A stretch of DNA of 64,000 nucleotides from Tricholoma matsutake (lineage: Eukaryota > Basidiomycota > Agaricomycetes > Agaricales > Tricholomataceae), in NCBI GenBank assembly GCA_026075535.2, contig AP026546.1, positions 2,666,001 through 2,730,000 on the forward strand. Reading direction: 5' to 3'. The stretch's first letter is position 1. Each line of letters begins with the position of its first letter. Position numbers and translations under genes: made by a program. The notes under the pieces were generated by a model that was given only the letters and a program-made list of their open reading frames with translations, searched no databases and was not told where the DNA came from. This document shows positions 1-10,396 of this stretch, piece after piece.

Positions 1-25
1 GACTTCAAAGATAGAGAGAGGGTGA

Positions 26-774
26 TGTTACGATTTTCTGTTATCGTAACCCACGATGACCAGATGTACGCCGGCAAGACTGGGTACTTTAATTTTCTCA
101 TTCAACTCGACTCACTTCCGACGGGAGACGCTTTGACGCATGGTGACTCCATGCACCCGAACCCACTCCCATACATGCTGTGATATGACAGCCTCCTAAC
201 ATGAGGTCCGTGACGTCGGACTCTCATGATCGACATGCTGCACTGCAGCACTCTGTAACATTGGATGCCTCATGCCTGGCATGAGGGTTATTTGCTATTG
301 TTCTTCGACATGCTGTGCCGCAGCACTCCATGACATCGGACTCCTCATGCTAGGCATGAGGCTTACTGTTCTATTGTCCCTTCTATATTTACTTGACAAG
401 GATCTCCTACTCCGATTGGACGATAGACATTCTCTGAACTGTATATAAGCTACAGTAATACTACCTGTATTCCTTAGCTTGACCTAATTCAAATAATGGT
501 CTTAGACTCAACCAGAACACTCAACAGCTTAGGAAGCCCCTAGCTGTGATAACTCGAACTCGACAGTTGGAAAGCCTCCAACTGTGATACACGAACCGAC
601 GGTCTACTCAGAAAGCCTCTGAGTATGGATAGCCGTATCGACTTAGGAAGCACCAAGTCCCAAACAGAACCCGATACAGTAAGAAAGCCTCTTACTGCAA
701 GAACTGATACAGTTGGAAAGCCTCCAACTGCAACATACAAAGACTAGGCTGAGTTGAGACCTATAGTCTTAACA
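26..774 (+). repeat. LTR of a retrotransposon, family A
   Basis: The segment begins TGTTACGATTTTC and ends CTTAACA, the TG...CA form of an LTR. It shares long stretches with the segment at 13510-14202, including the blocks around the phrase gctgtgatatgacagcc and repeated CATGAGG-type stretches, so the two are copies of one LTR family. A TATA-like tract (ctgtatataagc) lies near 440. The bases on either side (GGTGA before, ACAGC after) do not form a target duplication. This copy is therefore not a clean solo LTR. The right flank may have been replaced when the DIRS-like element arrived, or it may be one end of a rearranged element. The LTR is much richer in CpG than the copy at 13510, which suggests it is younger or less decayed. 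Confidence 0.7.
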
Positions 775-947
775 ACAGCGGCGCTGCGCGCCCATAAAAT
801 CATGTTGACCTCCTATTCCATCGCCTGGAATGGCTCATCACCCCTATACTTGGAGAGTAGTGCGAGCCACGGAATCTATTCCTGTCTTAGATTTCCTCTG
901 ACTCTCACTCTCTCCCAGTTTGTTACATACAAAACTCGCTTGTATTT

Positions 948-2588
948 TTGATCTGCTCATTATTTTTAAACATCGTTACTCTCATGACTGGGGATGAGCA
1001 CGCCTCCTATTTCGGACAGTTCGTCGCCCCAATGGGGGACCAAGCTACCACTGGAAACGCTGGAGCCGTCGCGAGTACTACCGGAGATAGCGTATCAAAT
1101 AACCCTTCCTCTCAGACCATCGATACTGCCAGTGGAACCACTCAAGACCACGAGAATAGAAGAAACATCGTCATCATCCGACCCGAAGGGCAGAACACTG
1201 CTGGAACGCCTCAGCAACCGGCAAGACCTCCCCGTGTGCACGGGCCAGACAATGCCAATGCATCACGAGCAAAAGCCGTCGCTACTGGCATGGCTCAGCA
1301 ACCCAATAGCGCGCCAGGCACCCATACACAGAGGGAATGCGGGGATGCATCAGACGCTCGAAACGATGATCCTTTCAGAGCAGCCATCGTATCGCGATTG
1401 GACGATCTCGTCGATGACTTCAGGAAAGATAACGCGTCGCAGATGGAAACCTTATATCAAATCCTTTCAATGTTGCACGATGCAGGACTCGACGAAGAGG
1501 ACAGACGCGCGAGACTCGAAGAGTACACCCTATACGTCGACATCATCGCCTCGAAGCACAAGGATGCAGAGCGACGAGGAGTGGAAATGGGAGTCAGACG
1601 TGAACGAGTGGGAGATGGAGAGGCGACCGTCGGACGAGATGAGCGAGGAGAGAGAGCAGTTCAAAGAACACCGCGGGAGGAAGAGGCAGAGCATCTCTTG
1701 CGACACATTTGGAAAGAACTTCTCCACAAGAGGCGTCGAAGCCATTCCTCTGATTCGAGCACCGACAGCGACACTTCCTCCAGGAGATGAGATGGCAAAT
1801 CTAATAAGAAGAAGCACGTCTATCAATCCCAACTACCTTGGTACACTGCAGAGATCACCGCAGAAGCCAGAGAGATTGATGAGAATCGAAGGAAGACGCA
1901 GGAGACTCTCGCCGTATTCCAGAAGGACCTCAACTTTGCTGAACGAGAAATCCGAAGGGCATCGACTGCACCACAAGGATTTCCCGACTCCGAGTGGAAA
2001 CATATCTTCAAGGGAGAAGCGTTCAACCTCAATGTCATCTTCAGCAACCTGCACCACATTGCCCCTCCTAAAGAGAATGTGGGACGCATCGGAGGAACAG
2101 AGATTTCTCTTGGAAAGACAGATCCAGTTAGAAAGGTCCAAACGAGTGGAGACTGGACTGTTGCGTGGCACGCCGCAACCAAAGCGATCGTATTCGCTTT
2201 CCCTCACCGAAGCGAAGAGCTTCGCGAATGGGGCGACTACATGGCGTCTGAATTCTCCGCCAAACAGCTTGGAGCCCATCACAAGCTCATTGCTTTTGAC
2301 AAAGCGGTCAGAGCGATGGTTGGGGGGGGACAGTCTATCCTCCTCACTGACCGGGAACGTTTCACCTACCTGTATTCTGCCTATCTCCTCCCTGATGGAA
2401 TCCAAGGAAACTCGGGGTCACGACTCACTATTGGGGATCGCACGAGAGAACGAACCATCGAGGCGTGCAGGCGGTTTAATACCGTTGAAGGATGCCGCCG
2501 AACAGCTAGCTCATGCAGATACAGACACACATGCCTCAAGTGCAAGCAGTCAGGGCACGGACAGAATAGCTGCACTCAGTCGAATTGA
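948..2588 (+). pseudogene. DIRS-like gag protein, one in-frame stop
   Basis: This is the capsid-like protein of the DIRS-like element. The frame runs from the ATG at 948 (984 or 1032 are alternative starts) to the stop at 2586-2588, interrupted by a single TGA at 1788-1790 after an Arg/Ser-rich stretch. Downstream of that stop the same frame continues with a segment containing FPDSEWKHIFKG and then the motif YMASEFSAK. It ends in a Cys/His-rich cluster (CRYRHTCLKCKQSGHGQNSC) that looks like a nucleic-acid-binding zinc knuckle. The N-terminal third is low in complexity and rich in Thr, Ser and Gln; the middle is charged. The TGA stands next to AGG AGA codons and would read as Arg if it were CGA. 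A second frame is open across the whole gene (see the overlap finding). Confidence 0.75.
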
Positions 2589-2589
2589 C

Positions 2590-4449
2590 GCAGCATATGG
2601 CATGCATCCGAAGTATCTAAGATACAACCTATGGAGCAGTGAGGAGGACGCGAACTTCGGAAACACAACTGCACCACCATGCCTCGCAGACTGGACTGAA
2701 ACGGCAAAACCACTTCCGTCGGTTCCCATGAAAGAACTAGCCAACATACATGCAATGAGCACTATCAGAGATTACCCACACCTTTTCAGCATTGTCACCC
2801 CCATCAACATGGATCGTTTCGAAGAGTTACTCGAGACACACCCGAATCGCCCATTCGTCGAGTCAGTTTGCAGAGGACTCCGGGAAGGTTTCTGGCCCTG
2901 GGCTGACACCCACTATGAAACATACCCAATCATTGTCGATGAGGCACTAGGAATGCCGAAAAAGAAGGAGGAAATAGATTTCCTACGAAAGCAAAGAGAC
3001 CACAAACGTGCGAAGGGGAGATTCTCTGGATCTTTCGGTCAAGACCTCCTCCTGGGCATGCATGCGTCTCCCATCCACGTGGTCCCAAAACCACATACAG
3101 ACAAGTTACGGATGGTGATAAACCAGAGTGCAGGTCAGTACTCACCAAACTCAATGATCAGATGTGAAGACATCAGAGGCTTCCCCTTGGACAACATGAG
3201 GCACCTGGGCGAAGGCTTACTCGCACGACACCGCGCCAAGCCTGAACAGCCTTTTGTACTGTACAAATTTGACGTTGCAGAGGCCTACCGGCTATTACCA
3301 ATGCACCCTCTGTGGCAGATCAAGCAAGTCGTCACGATCGATGGCCAATGAGACTTAGATAGAAACAACTGTTTTGGTGGACACAGTTTGGCAGGAATAT
3401 ATATTTCTTTTGATGGGCTTGTGACCTGGATTGCAAAGAATATCCGTGTCATCCCCGACATCTGGACTTACATGGACGACTCCTTTGGCATCGATGAAGA
3501 GGGAAACGTCGTCTGGTATGATCGCTACCAGAAATATCTTCCGCGAAACCAAGCCAAGCTTCTGTCCCTTTGGGACGACTTGGGGGTTCCTCACGAGCGA
3601 CACAAACAACTGTCTGGTGGAAGACTGACAATCATTGGCATCGAAGTCAATGCGAACAACCTCACCTTCACCCTTCCCGCGCAAGCACTGCACGATCTTC
3701 TCGAAGAACTTGAAGCCTTCACAGCACGTTTGGTGAAGAGAAAGGGAGCATCGTGGACTTTGAGACGCTGGCAAAGGTTAGCCGGATGGATGAATTGGAG
3801 CTTTAATGTCTTCCCGATGATACGTCCTGCTCTGAACAACCTGTACCCCAAAATCGCCGGGAAAGACCAGCCACTCATGAAAATCTGGGTGAACAACGAA
3901 GTACGATCAGACTTACAGTGGGCAATAAAACTGCTCCGTAACTCTCTAGGTGTCAGATTGCTGTCCTTGGTTGGCTGGAGTGCAGACGATGCAGATGAAA
4001 TTGTCTACTGCGATGCCTGCCCGGAAGGAATGGGTTTCTGGTTTCCAAGCCGCCAACGAGGATACTACTCACCAGTGCCAGAAACGCTCAGCCACGAAAC
4101 CATCTTCTTCTACGAAGCGCTCGCTGCAACCAGTGCAATCGACAACCTAAAGGAGAGGGGAACTCACCACTTGAAAGTCGTACTGTACACAGACAGTATG
4201 AATACTGTCGACATATTCAACTCCCTGAAATGCAGGACAAACTTCAATCCCATGCTCCTTTACTGTGTGGACACCAGCATCAGTAATGGCCTCGACTTAC
4301 GAGTACTACATGTCCCGGGAGCAGAAAACGAGGTTGCGGACGCGATTTCCCGACGCAACTTCGGGAAGGCACTGAGGATCGTGCCCGACTTACAGATCAC
4401 TTTATTTCAACCCCCACAACGAGCAACGCTGGGGGCAATCAAAAAATGA
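2590..4449 (+). pseudogene. DIRS-like reverse transcriptase-RNase H, one in-frame stop
   Basis: This polyprotein copies the element RNA and removes the RNA strand. Its frame is +1 relative to gag. The conserved RT region starts about 100 codons in. It includes the first catalytic aspartate in LYKFDVAEAYRLLPMHP (around 3270) and the active-site box WTYMDDSFG (around 3466). RNase H follows, with catalytic acidic residues in VYCDACPEGMG, FFYEALA, VLYTDSMN and NEVADAISR. A TGA at 3349-3351 splits the RT between the palm and the YMDD box, at a spot where related proteins have an aromatic residue; it is not an obvious CGA-derived stop. The stop codon (4447-4449) overlaps the ATG of the recombinase gene by the sequence ATGA, which suggests coupled translation. 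Confidence 0.85.
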
Positions 4450-5405
4450 TTGTCTCCGTGACACGCGCACGGCAACCGGAACGGGTGCCGTGGACACGTG
4501 AGCGAGCAATTGCTCTAGGGCAGGCAATCGAGATCAGCACATGGAAAAACTACGGTTCAGCCTTAAACTCTTACTTGTCATTCGTACGCATGCACAACAT
4601 GCCGGTCGAACCAACCGCCGACACGCTCAGCCTCTTCACAGTGTACATGTCACATCATATCAAACCGGACTCTGTCGACACGTACTTATCCGGAATCTGC
4701 CATCAATTGGAACCATACTTCCCACACGTCAGGGAAGCCAGAAAATCTCGACTCATGCAGCGCACTCTCCAAGGTTGCAAACGTCTAAGAGGCTCACTGA
4801 TGAAACGGAAATGAGCGCTCACCATCGACGATCTGAATTCCGTATGCGCCGAGTACTCACAAAACCCATCTCACGACGACCTTCTGTTCTGCACGCAACT
4901 GTGCACGGGCTTCTTCGCACTGATGCGTCTTGGAGAACTAACTTGGCCGGACGACAGAGAACTCAGGGATCCACGGAAACTTACAAAGCGAAACTCTGTA
5001 CTCATCAAGAATACTTATTTCCAATTTTTCTTGCCTGGCCACAAGGCCGACAGATTCTTTGAAGGAAACACCATCATCTTATGCACGAACCCTTTCCCTT
5101 GCAACCCGAAATCTATTTTCACTGCTTACTTGCAATCACGCGACCGCTGCTTCCCGCTATCCTCTCCCCTATGGCTCAGATCGTCCAGAACAGTACCAAC
5201 AAGATCTTTCTTCATGCGCCGACTACGCCTGTTCTTTGAGAACGACGTAGGCGGACAATCGATGAGAGCAGGTGGAGCGACATCTTTAGCAGAGAACGGG
5301 GTAGCCCCCCACATCATTCAAGGGATAGGACGGTGGGCATCAGACACATGGCACATTTACATTCGTAAGCACCCTGTCCTACTACAGGCTATGCTACACG
5401 CTTGA
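4446..5405 (+). pseudogene. tyrosine recombinase of the DIRS-like element
   Basis: A tyrosine recombinase integrates the circular DNA form of DIRS-type elements. The N-terminal SAM-like core-binding part (with STWKNYGSALNSYLSFVR) is followed by the catalytic domain. Visible catalytic features are the first Arg in LMRLGELTW (around 4925), the second Arg in QSMRAGGATSLAENG (around 5265), the Trp of GIGRWASDTW, and the nucleophilic Tyr in HIYIRKHP (around 5360). One TGA at 4812-4814, directly after KRK and before ALTIDDL, interrupts the frame. A CGA (Arg) there would restore a protein of about 319 residues, so the gene is probably killed by one C-to-T change. The start overlaps the polymerase stop by 4 nt. 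Confidence 0.85.
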
Positions 5406-5618
5406 AGAACCCAGAACCCCCCATTTCTCAACTTATCTTTTTCTTCTCACAAGCAGGACACGACGGTAACACACGATCCATTCGCGCTCCTCACATCAAA
5501 CATTTCATCTTCACTTTTCTTACTACAACGGACAACTCCCTATCCTACGATGTACTACGTACCTCCCCCCCAGACATCTATAGCCTTTAGGTGTACCTCA
5601 AGAATGTGATCTGTTTGG

Positions 5619-5653
5619 GCCCCCCGTCTAACCCGTTGGGTTGTCGGGGGCGC
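5619..5653. repeat. GC-rich perfect hairpin downstream of the DIRS-like element
   Basis: A stem built of CCCCCG and TAACCC pairs with GGGTT and CGGGGG around a very short loop. It lies about 215 bp after the recombinase stop. It may be part of the 3' end structure of the DIRS-like element, or a transcript-end hairpin. The 5654-6002 stretch behind it has no gene that I can support. It contains two copies of the phrase cgtccatcarccc at about 5736 and 5785. Confidence 0.4.
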
Positions 5654-6002
5654 CATTTAACCTATTCCGCTGTTCTGACCTGCGTGAGAAGAATAAACAA
5701 ATACCCTCGCCATTGGACTGGGGATCAAGTGTCGTCCATCAGCCCGGAACGAAGCGGAGCGCGCACTAGTATAAATCGACTTTCGTCCATCAACCCCGCA
5801 CGAGACTAGGATGATTTTGCAACCGATTTGTGTAGATCGGGTTACATATTGGTTACATATTGCATGTTCGATAAAAGGGCTGCTTCCACATGTCACATTG
5901 TTGAACGTTGGTTCACAGCCTCCAGAAATTCAGCATGGGAAGCATGTAGTCATAAAAGGTCCCAGCAGCACGAGGTTAATGACCACAGAAATCTCTAATG
6001 CA

Positions 6003-6614
6003 TTAGGATTCAACTTCCAGGCAACCCTTCACTATTCCCCAGAAAACGTCAAAAATGATCTGCCCTGGGTAAAGTAGGCAGACCCAAAACAGACATACAA
6101 CGGTGAATGCAAATACGACATCGGATCCCAACTTGACCCATGCTAAGAGAGCAATCTGCAACAACAGGCTGGACGCACCTAAGATCAGCGAGATCTGACA
6201 GTGCGCATAAGTCTTCCTCACTCTCGAACTACTTCCGTGGTGCTCGAGCAACTCAAAATCCGACTGGTTACCTTGAAGTTCTGCAACGGGCTGACCGTGA
6301 CGTTGCTGACCTAACCGCCAGTATTGTTCTGGAAGATGGCCAAGTAAATCGATGAGGAACATCGCGGATAGCGATGCGCCAACGTTGAGTACAATGCCCC
6401 CATAGCTGAAGATATTCAGTGCTTTGAGCATTGAAGGCGTGGTGTGGTCGGATGGAATACTAGATCTGAGTTGGCCTTGGAGACCAGCAAAAAGCGCTGC
6501 CTGGAGATGCTAGGTAAAGTTGCACTCTGTTTGAACGTGGATGTAACTTACAACCACGGCATTTGCTTGGGCACTTGTAATGTGAGCCTGTCTTATGCCC
6601 TCAATTACAGGTGG
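6003..6614 (-). CDS. small multi-spanning membrane protein, conserved in basidiomycetes, unknown function
   Basis: The gene reads on the minus strand in at least two exons. Exon 2 (6003-6500) encodes most of the protein. It is joined to exon 1 (6552 to about 6614) across a 51-nt intron with GTAAGT at its 5' end and TCCAG at its 3' end, in phase 0. The protein has hydrophobic stretches in GGIVLNVGASLSAMFLIDLL, in LILGASSLLLQIALLAW and in VVFAFTVVCLFWVCLLYP, separated by a charged loop. That gives three or four membrane segments. Short membrane proteins with this pattern (an Ala/Gln-rich first exon, then a FAGL-like segment) are common hypothetical proteins in Agaricomycetes. The exact 5' end is unclear because an upstream in-frame stop and a possible acceptor (ttccag) lie near 6615. 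No stop interrupts the exons, so it may be functional. Confidence 0.55.
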
Positions 6615-6968
6615 TAATGCATGGGCTGGAATCAGAAAGTCGTTATTAATCAATTATTAATATACAAACGGGAACGAACTAGCGTTATGGGAAGGAGGGG
6701 ACTCGGAAATTGGGGCTAACTCGGACAACATCGGCGGTTCAAAGGGCTTGACTCTTGTTTACGGGGTATCACAGATTTTTCCCATGGCGTGGCAGCCTCA
6801 TGCACATTCAAGTTGACAATTATCATGATGACATAACAGATCCAAAGTCGGTCTACTTAAGGCTTCAACTCAAGTTAGGTAGCGTGTTTGATTCCGAGTC
6901 TTTGCTTCGCCCCAGGATGCCAGTACGTGATTTTGTCGTATAGGTACCCTGAATAACATGTCCCCTAA
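6615..6968. other. intergenic stretch, no gene seen
   Basis: AT-rich around 6645-6670 (attattaatatac). No open frame with recognisable content. It may hold the promoter and first exon of the minus-strand membrane gene. Confidence 0.3.
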
Positions 6969-9900
6969 CATTTACATCCAATGTCCCCTCGCTGCCCCTC
7001 ACAGGATGTACGTGATCTTGTCTGATAACTGCAGAACATCTTGCTCACATCCATCGTCTCATTCGCCTGCTCACAGATGGTATGTGATCTTGTCCGATAA
7101 CGGCAGAACATCATGCTCATGGCCATCGTCTCATTCGCCTGCTCACAGCCTGTACGTGATCTCGTCCGATAACTGCAGAACATCTTGCTCACGGTCATTG
7201 TCTCACTTGCCCGCTCACAGCATGTATGTGATCTTGTCCGATAATTGCAGAACATCTTGCTCACGGCCAGTATCTCATTCGCCCGCTCACAGCCTGTATG
7301 TGATCTTGTCTGATAACTGCAGAACATCTTGCTCACGGCCATTGCCTCATTTGCCCGCTCACAGGATGTACGTGATCTTGTCTGATAACTGCAGAACATC
7401 TTGCTCACATCCATTGTCTCATTCGCCTGCTCACAGGTGGTATGTGATCTTGTCCGATAACGGCAGAACATCATGCTCATGGCCATCGTCTCATTCGCCT
7501 GCTCACAGCCCGTACGTGATCTTGTCTGATAACTGCAGAACATCTTGCTCACGACCATTGTCTCACTTGCCCGCTCATAGGGTGTATGTGATCTTGTCCG
7601 ATAATTGCAGAACATCTTGCTCACGGCCAGTATCTCATTCGCCCGCTCACAGGCTGTACGTGATCTTGTCTGATAACTGCAGAACATCTTGCTCACGGCC
7701 ATTGTCTCACTTGCCCGCTCACAGTATGTATGTGATCTTGTCCGATAATTGCAGAACATCTTGCTCACGGCCATTGCCTCATTTGCCCGCTCACAGGCTG
7801 TACGTGATCTTGTCTGATAACTGGAGAACATCTTGCTCACATCCATCGTCTCATTCGCCCGCTCACAGATTGTACGTGATCTTGTCTGCAACTGCAGAAC
7901 ATCTTGCTCACGGCCATTGTCTCACTTGCCCGCTCACAGTATGTATGTGATCTTGTCCGATAATTGCAGAACATCTTGCTCACGGCCATTGCCTCATTTG
8001 CCCGCTCACAGATTGTACGTGATCTTGTCTGCAACTGCAGAACATCTTGCTCACGGCCATTGTCTCACTTGCCCGCTCATAGGGTGTACGTGATCTTGTC
8101 CGATAATTACAGAACATCTTGCTCACGGCCATTGTCTCATTTGCCCGCTCACAGACTGTACGTGATCTTGTCTGATAACTGCAGAACATCTTGCTCACAT
8201 CCATCGTCTCATTCGCCCGCTCACAGGTTGTACGTGATCTTGTCTGCAACTGCAGAACATCTTGCTCACAGCCATTATCTCATTCGCCCGCTCACAGTTT
8301 GTATGTGATCTTGTCCGATAATTGCAGAATATCTTGCTCATGACCATTGTCTCACTTGCCCGCTCATAGGGTGTATGTGATCTTGTCCGATAATTGCAGA
8401 ACATCTTGCTCACGGCCATTGCCTCATTTGCCCGCTCACAGCCTGTATGTGATCTTGTCTGATAACTGCAGAACATCTTGCTCACATCCATCGTCTCATT
8501 CGCCCGCTCACAGGTTGTACGTGATCTTGTCTGCAACTGCAGAACATCTTGCTCACAGCCATTGTCTCACTTGCCTGCTCACAGCATGTATGTGATCTTG
8601 TCCGATAATTGCAGAACATCATGCTCATGGCCATTGTCTCATTTGCCTGCTCACAGCATGTATGTGATCTTGTCTGATAACTGCAGAACATCTTGCTCAT
8701 GGACATTGTCTCCTTCGAATTCCCATAGCATGTGCGTCATCTCATATGATCATCAGTTTTATGCTGCCTTCTTAACTCTACACACAGGCTGTATGTGATT
8801 TGGTCTGATTATAACACACCATGCTCATGTCATCTTTGCACTCACAGGAGGTATGTGGTCTCATCCCATAACTGTGGAACATCATGTACAGACTGTTGTC
8901 TCATTTGCCCGCTCACAGGCTGTACGTGTTCTCATCTGATAAATGTCATCATGCTCATGCTGTTCTCTTGTTTGTCTGCCCACAGTTTGTATGTGATCTG
9001 GTCTGATAATTGCACCCTGTGCTCATGTTGTCTTCACCTTTGCCCACCTACAGGGAGTATGTGATCTTGTCTGATGACTGTATAACATGATGCTCATGCT
9101 GTCTTCTCATTTGCCCCCCTCATAGCAAGTATGTGATCTTGTTTGATAACCACCAGAATATCATGCTCATGGTCAATTGTCTCATTCACCCGCTTACAGA
9201 AAGTATGTGATCTTATTTGATAATGGCAGAACATGATGCTCACCAGCCATTGTGTCATTCACCCACTCACAGATTGTATGTGATTTTGTCCAATAACTGC
9301 AGAACATCATGCTCATGGCCATTGTCTCATTGCTTGCTCATAGGGTGTATGTGATCTTGTCCAATAACTATAGAATATCATGCTCACAGCCATTGTCTCA
9401 TTTGCCTGTTCACAGCGTGTACATGATCTTGTCTGATAACTGCAGAACATCTTGCTCACAGCCATTGTCTCACTTGCTTGCTCACAGCATGTATGTGATC
9501 TTGTCCAATAATTGCAGAACATCTTGCTCATGGCCATTATCTCATTTGCCCACTCATAGGGTGTATGTGATCTTGTCTGATAACTGCAGAACATCTTGCT
9601 CACAGCCATTGTCTCACTTGCCTGCTCACAGCGTGTATGTGATCTTGTCTGATAAGTGCTCATGGCCATTGTCTCATTTGCCTGCTCACAGCATGTATGT
9701 GATCTTGTCCAATAATTGCAGAACATCTTGCTCACGGCCATCATCTCATTTGCCTGCTCACAGATTGTATGTGATATACCCCACTACATGCAGAACATCT
9801 TCATCTTGTATTTCTCTCTGGATACTCACAGCTTGTATGTCATCTTGCCTGGTAGTTGCAGTGGAATAGGCTGATGGTAAATTACCCTTTCCTCCTTACA

Positions 9901-9970
9901 GCAAGTATGTGATCTGCTTTGCCCACCTATAGTCACACTGTGATCTTGGCTGATAATTGCAGAACATCCA
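6969..9970. repeat. 72-bp satellite array, about 41 units, with higher-order structure
   Basis: The unit is about 72 bp. It contains the core tgtatgtgatcttgtc, then gataactgcagaacatc, then ttgctcac, and ends cgctcacag. Because 72 is divisible by three, undamaged runs stay open in several frames on both strands. This produces long but meaningless open frames of 330 and 308 codons. Units fall into sub-types (catccatcg, catggccatcg, cggccagtatc, cggccattgtc, cggccattgcc), and these recur in the same order every five or six units. Some units lack one base (tctgcaactg for tctgataactg). From about 8700 onward units are strongly diverged, so the array is young and homogenised on the left and old on the right. 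Many differences are C/T or G/A exchanges at CpG. Confidence 0.95.
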
Positions 9971-10002
9971 TGTGATGATAAAAACTAACAGCCAGGTGAA
10001 TT

Positions 10003-10396
10003 TGGTTTCTTGCAGCTTGTTTTGCAGCTACTCAGGTTTTTCATTGTTTGCATATAGGATGCCTCTGAGTGTACAGATGGGACCATATTTGTGTGTGTCC
10101 TTGAGTAATGAAATTTACCCATTTTTTTTCTCATCCATCTTTTGGGTACAAGGAAACCAATGGAGAGGTGCGTTCTAGGTACCTGCAGCTTGTCTTGTAC
10201 ATGTTTTTCATTCTTTGCCTATAGGGTACTCCTGAGCCTACTACAGCCCCTTCTGAGCCTGTAGCCAGGACATTACCTGTGAGTCCCCTTGAATAATGAA
10301 ATTACCTGTATCTCTTCTCATAGTCTTGTTGGGTACTTCTGTGACAAAGGAAACCAATAGAGAGATGCATTCTGGGTACCTGCAGCTTGTCTTGTA
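10003..10396. repeat. degenerate dimer of a roughly 197-bp repeat
   Basis: The phrase tgcagcttgtyttg occurs at about 10011, 10184 and 10381. Each occurrence is preceded or followed by matching blocks (ttttcattstttgc, yctgagy, ttgartaatgaaattacc, ggaaaccaatrgagag). The last full unit is 10200-10396. It directly follows the 72-bp satellite and may share its origin, but the unit is different. Confidence 0.7.

Larger units (their letters stand above)
775..5660 (+). mobile_element. DIRS-like tyrosine-recombinase retrotransposon
   Basis: Three consecutive reading frames encode a gag-like protein, a reverse transcriptase with RNase H, and a tyrosine recombinase, in the order expected for DIRS-type elements of basidiomycetes. 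There is no integrase or aspartic protease, which excludes a gypsy or copia element. The outer limits are uncertain. The left side is placed at the end of the LTR, and the right side at a GC-rich hairpin at 5619-5653. I could not find convincing inverted or split direct terminal repeats by eye. CpG is frequent throughout, so the copy looks younger than most of the window. It is nevertheless dead: each of the three genes carries one in-frame stop. Confidence 0.85.

Noticed and set aside
1530..2405. Minus-strand frames of 100-190 codons opposite gag
   Set aside because: They are shadows of the gag gene in a region with few stop triplets. No recognisable protein content.
26..5820. A single LTR retrotransposon made of the first LTR plus the following genes
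   Set aside because: The genes include a tyrosine recombinase and no integrase or aspartic protease, and no second LTR copy follows the genes near 5800.
6965..7950. Long open frames of 330 codons (plus strand) and 308 codons (minus strand) with 24-residue repeats
   Set aside because: They arise because the 72-bp satellite unit is a multiple of three and lacks stops in several frames. They break wherever a unit has a one-base deletion, and both strands are open at once.
6969..9970. CRISPR-like array
   Set aside because: The 72-bp units are contiguous, with no unique spacers between conserved repeats, and the context is a eukaryotic genome.
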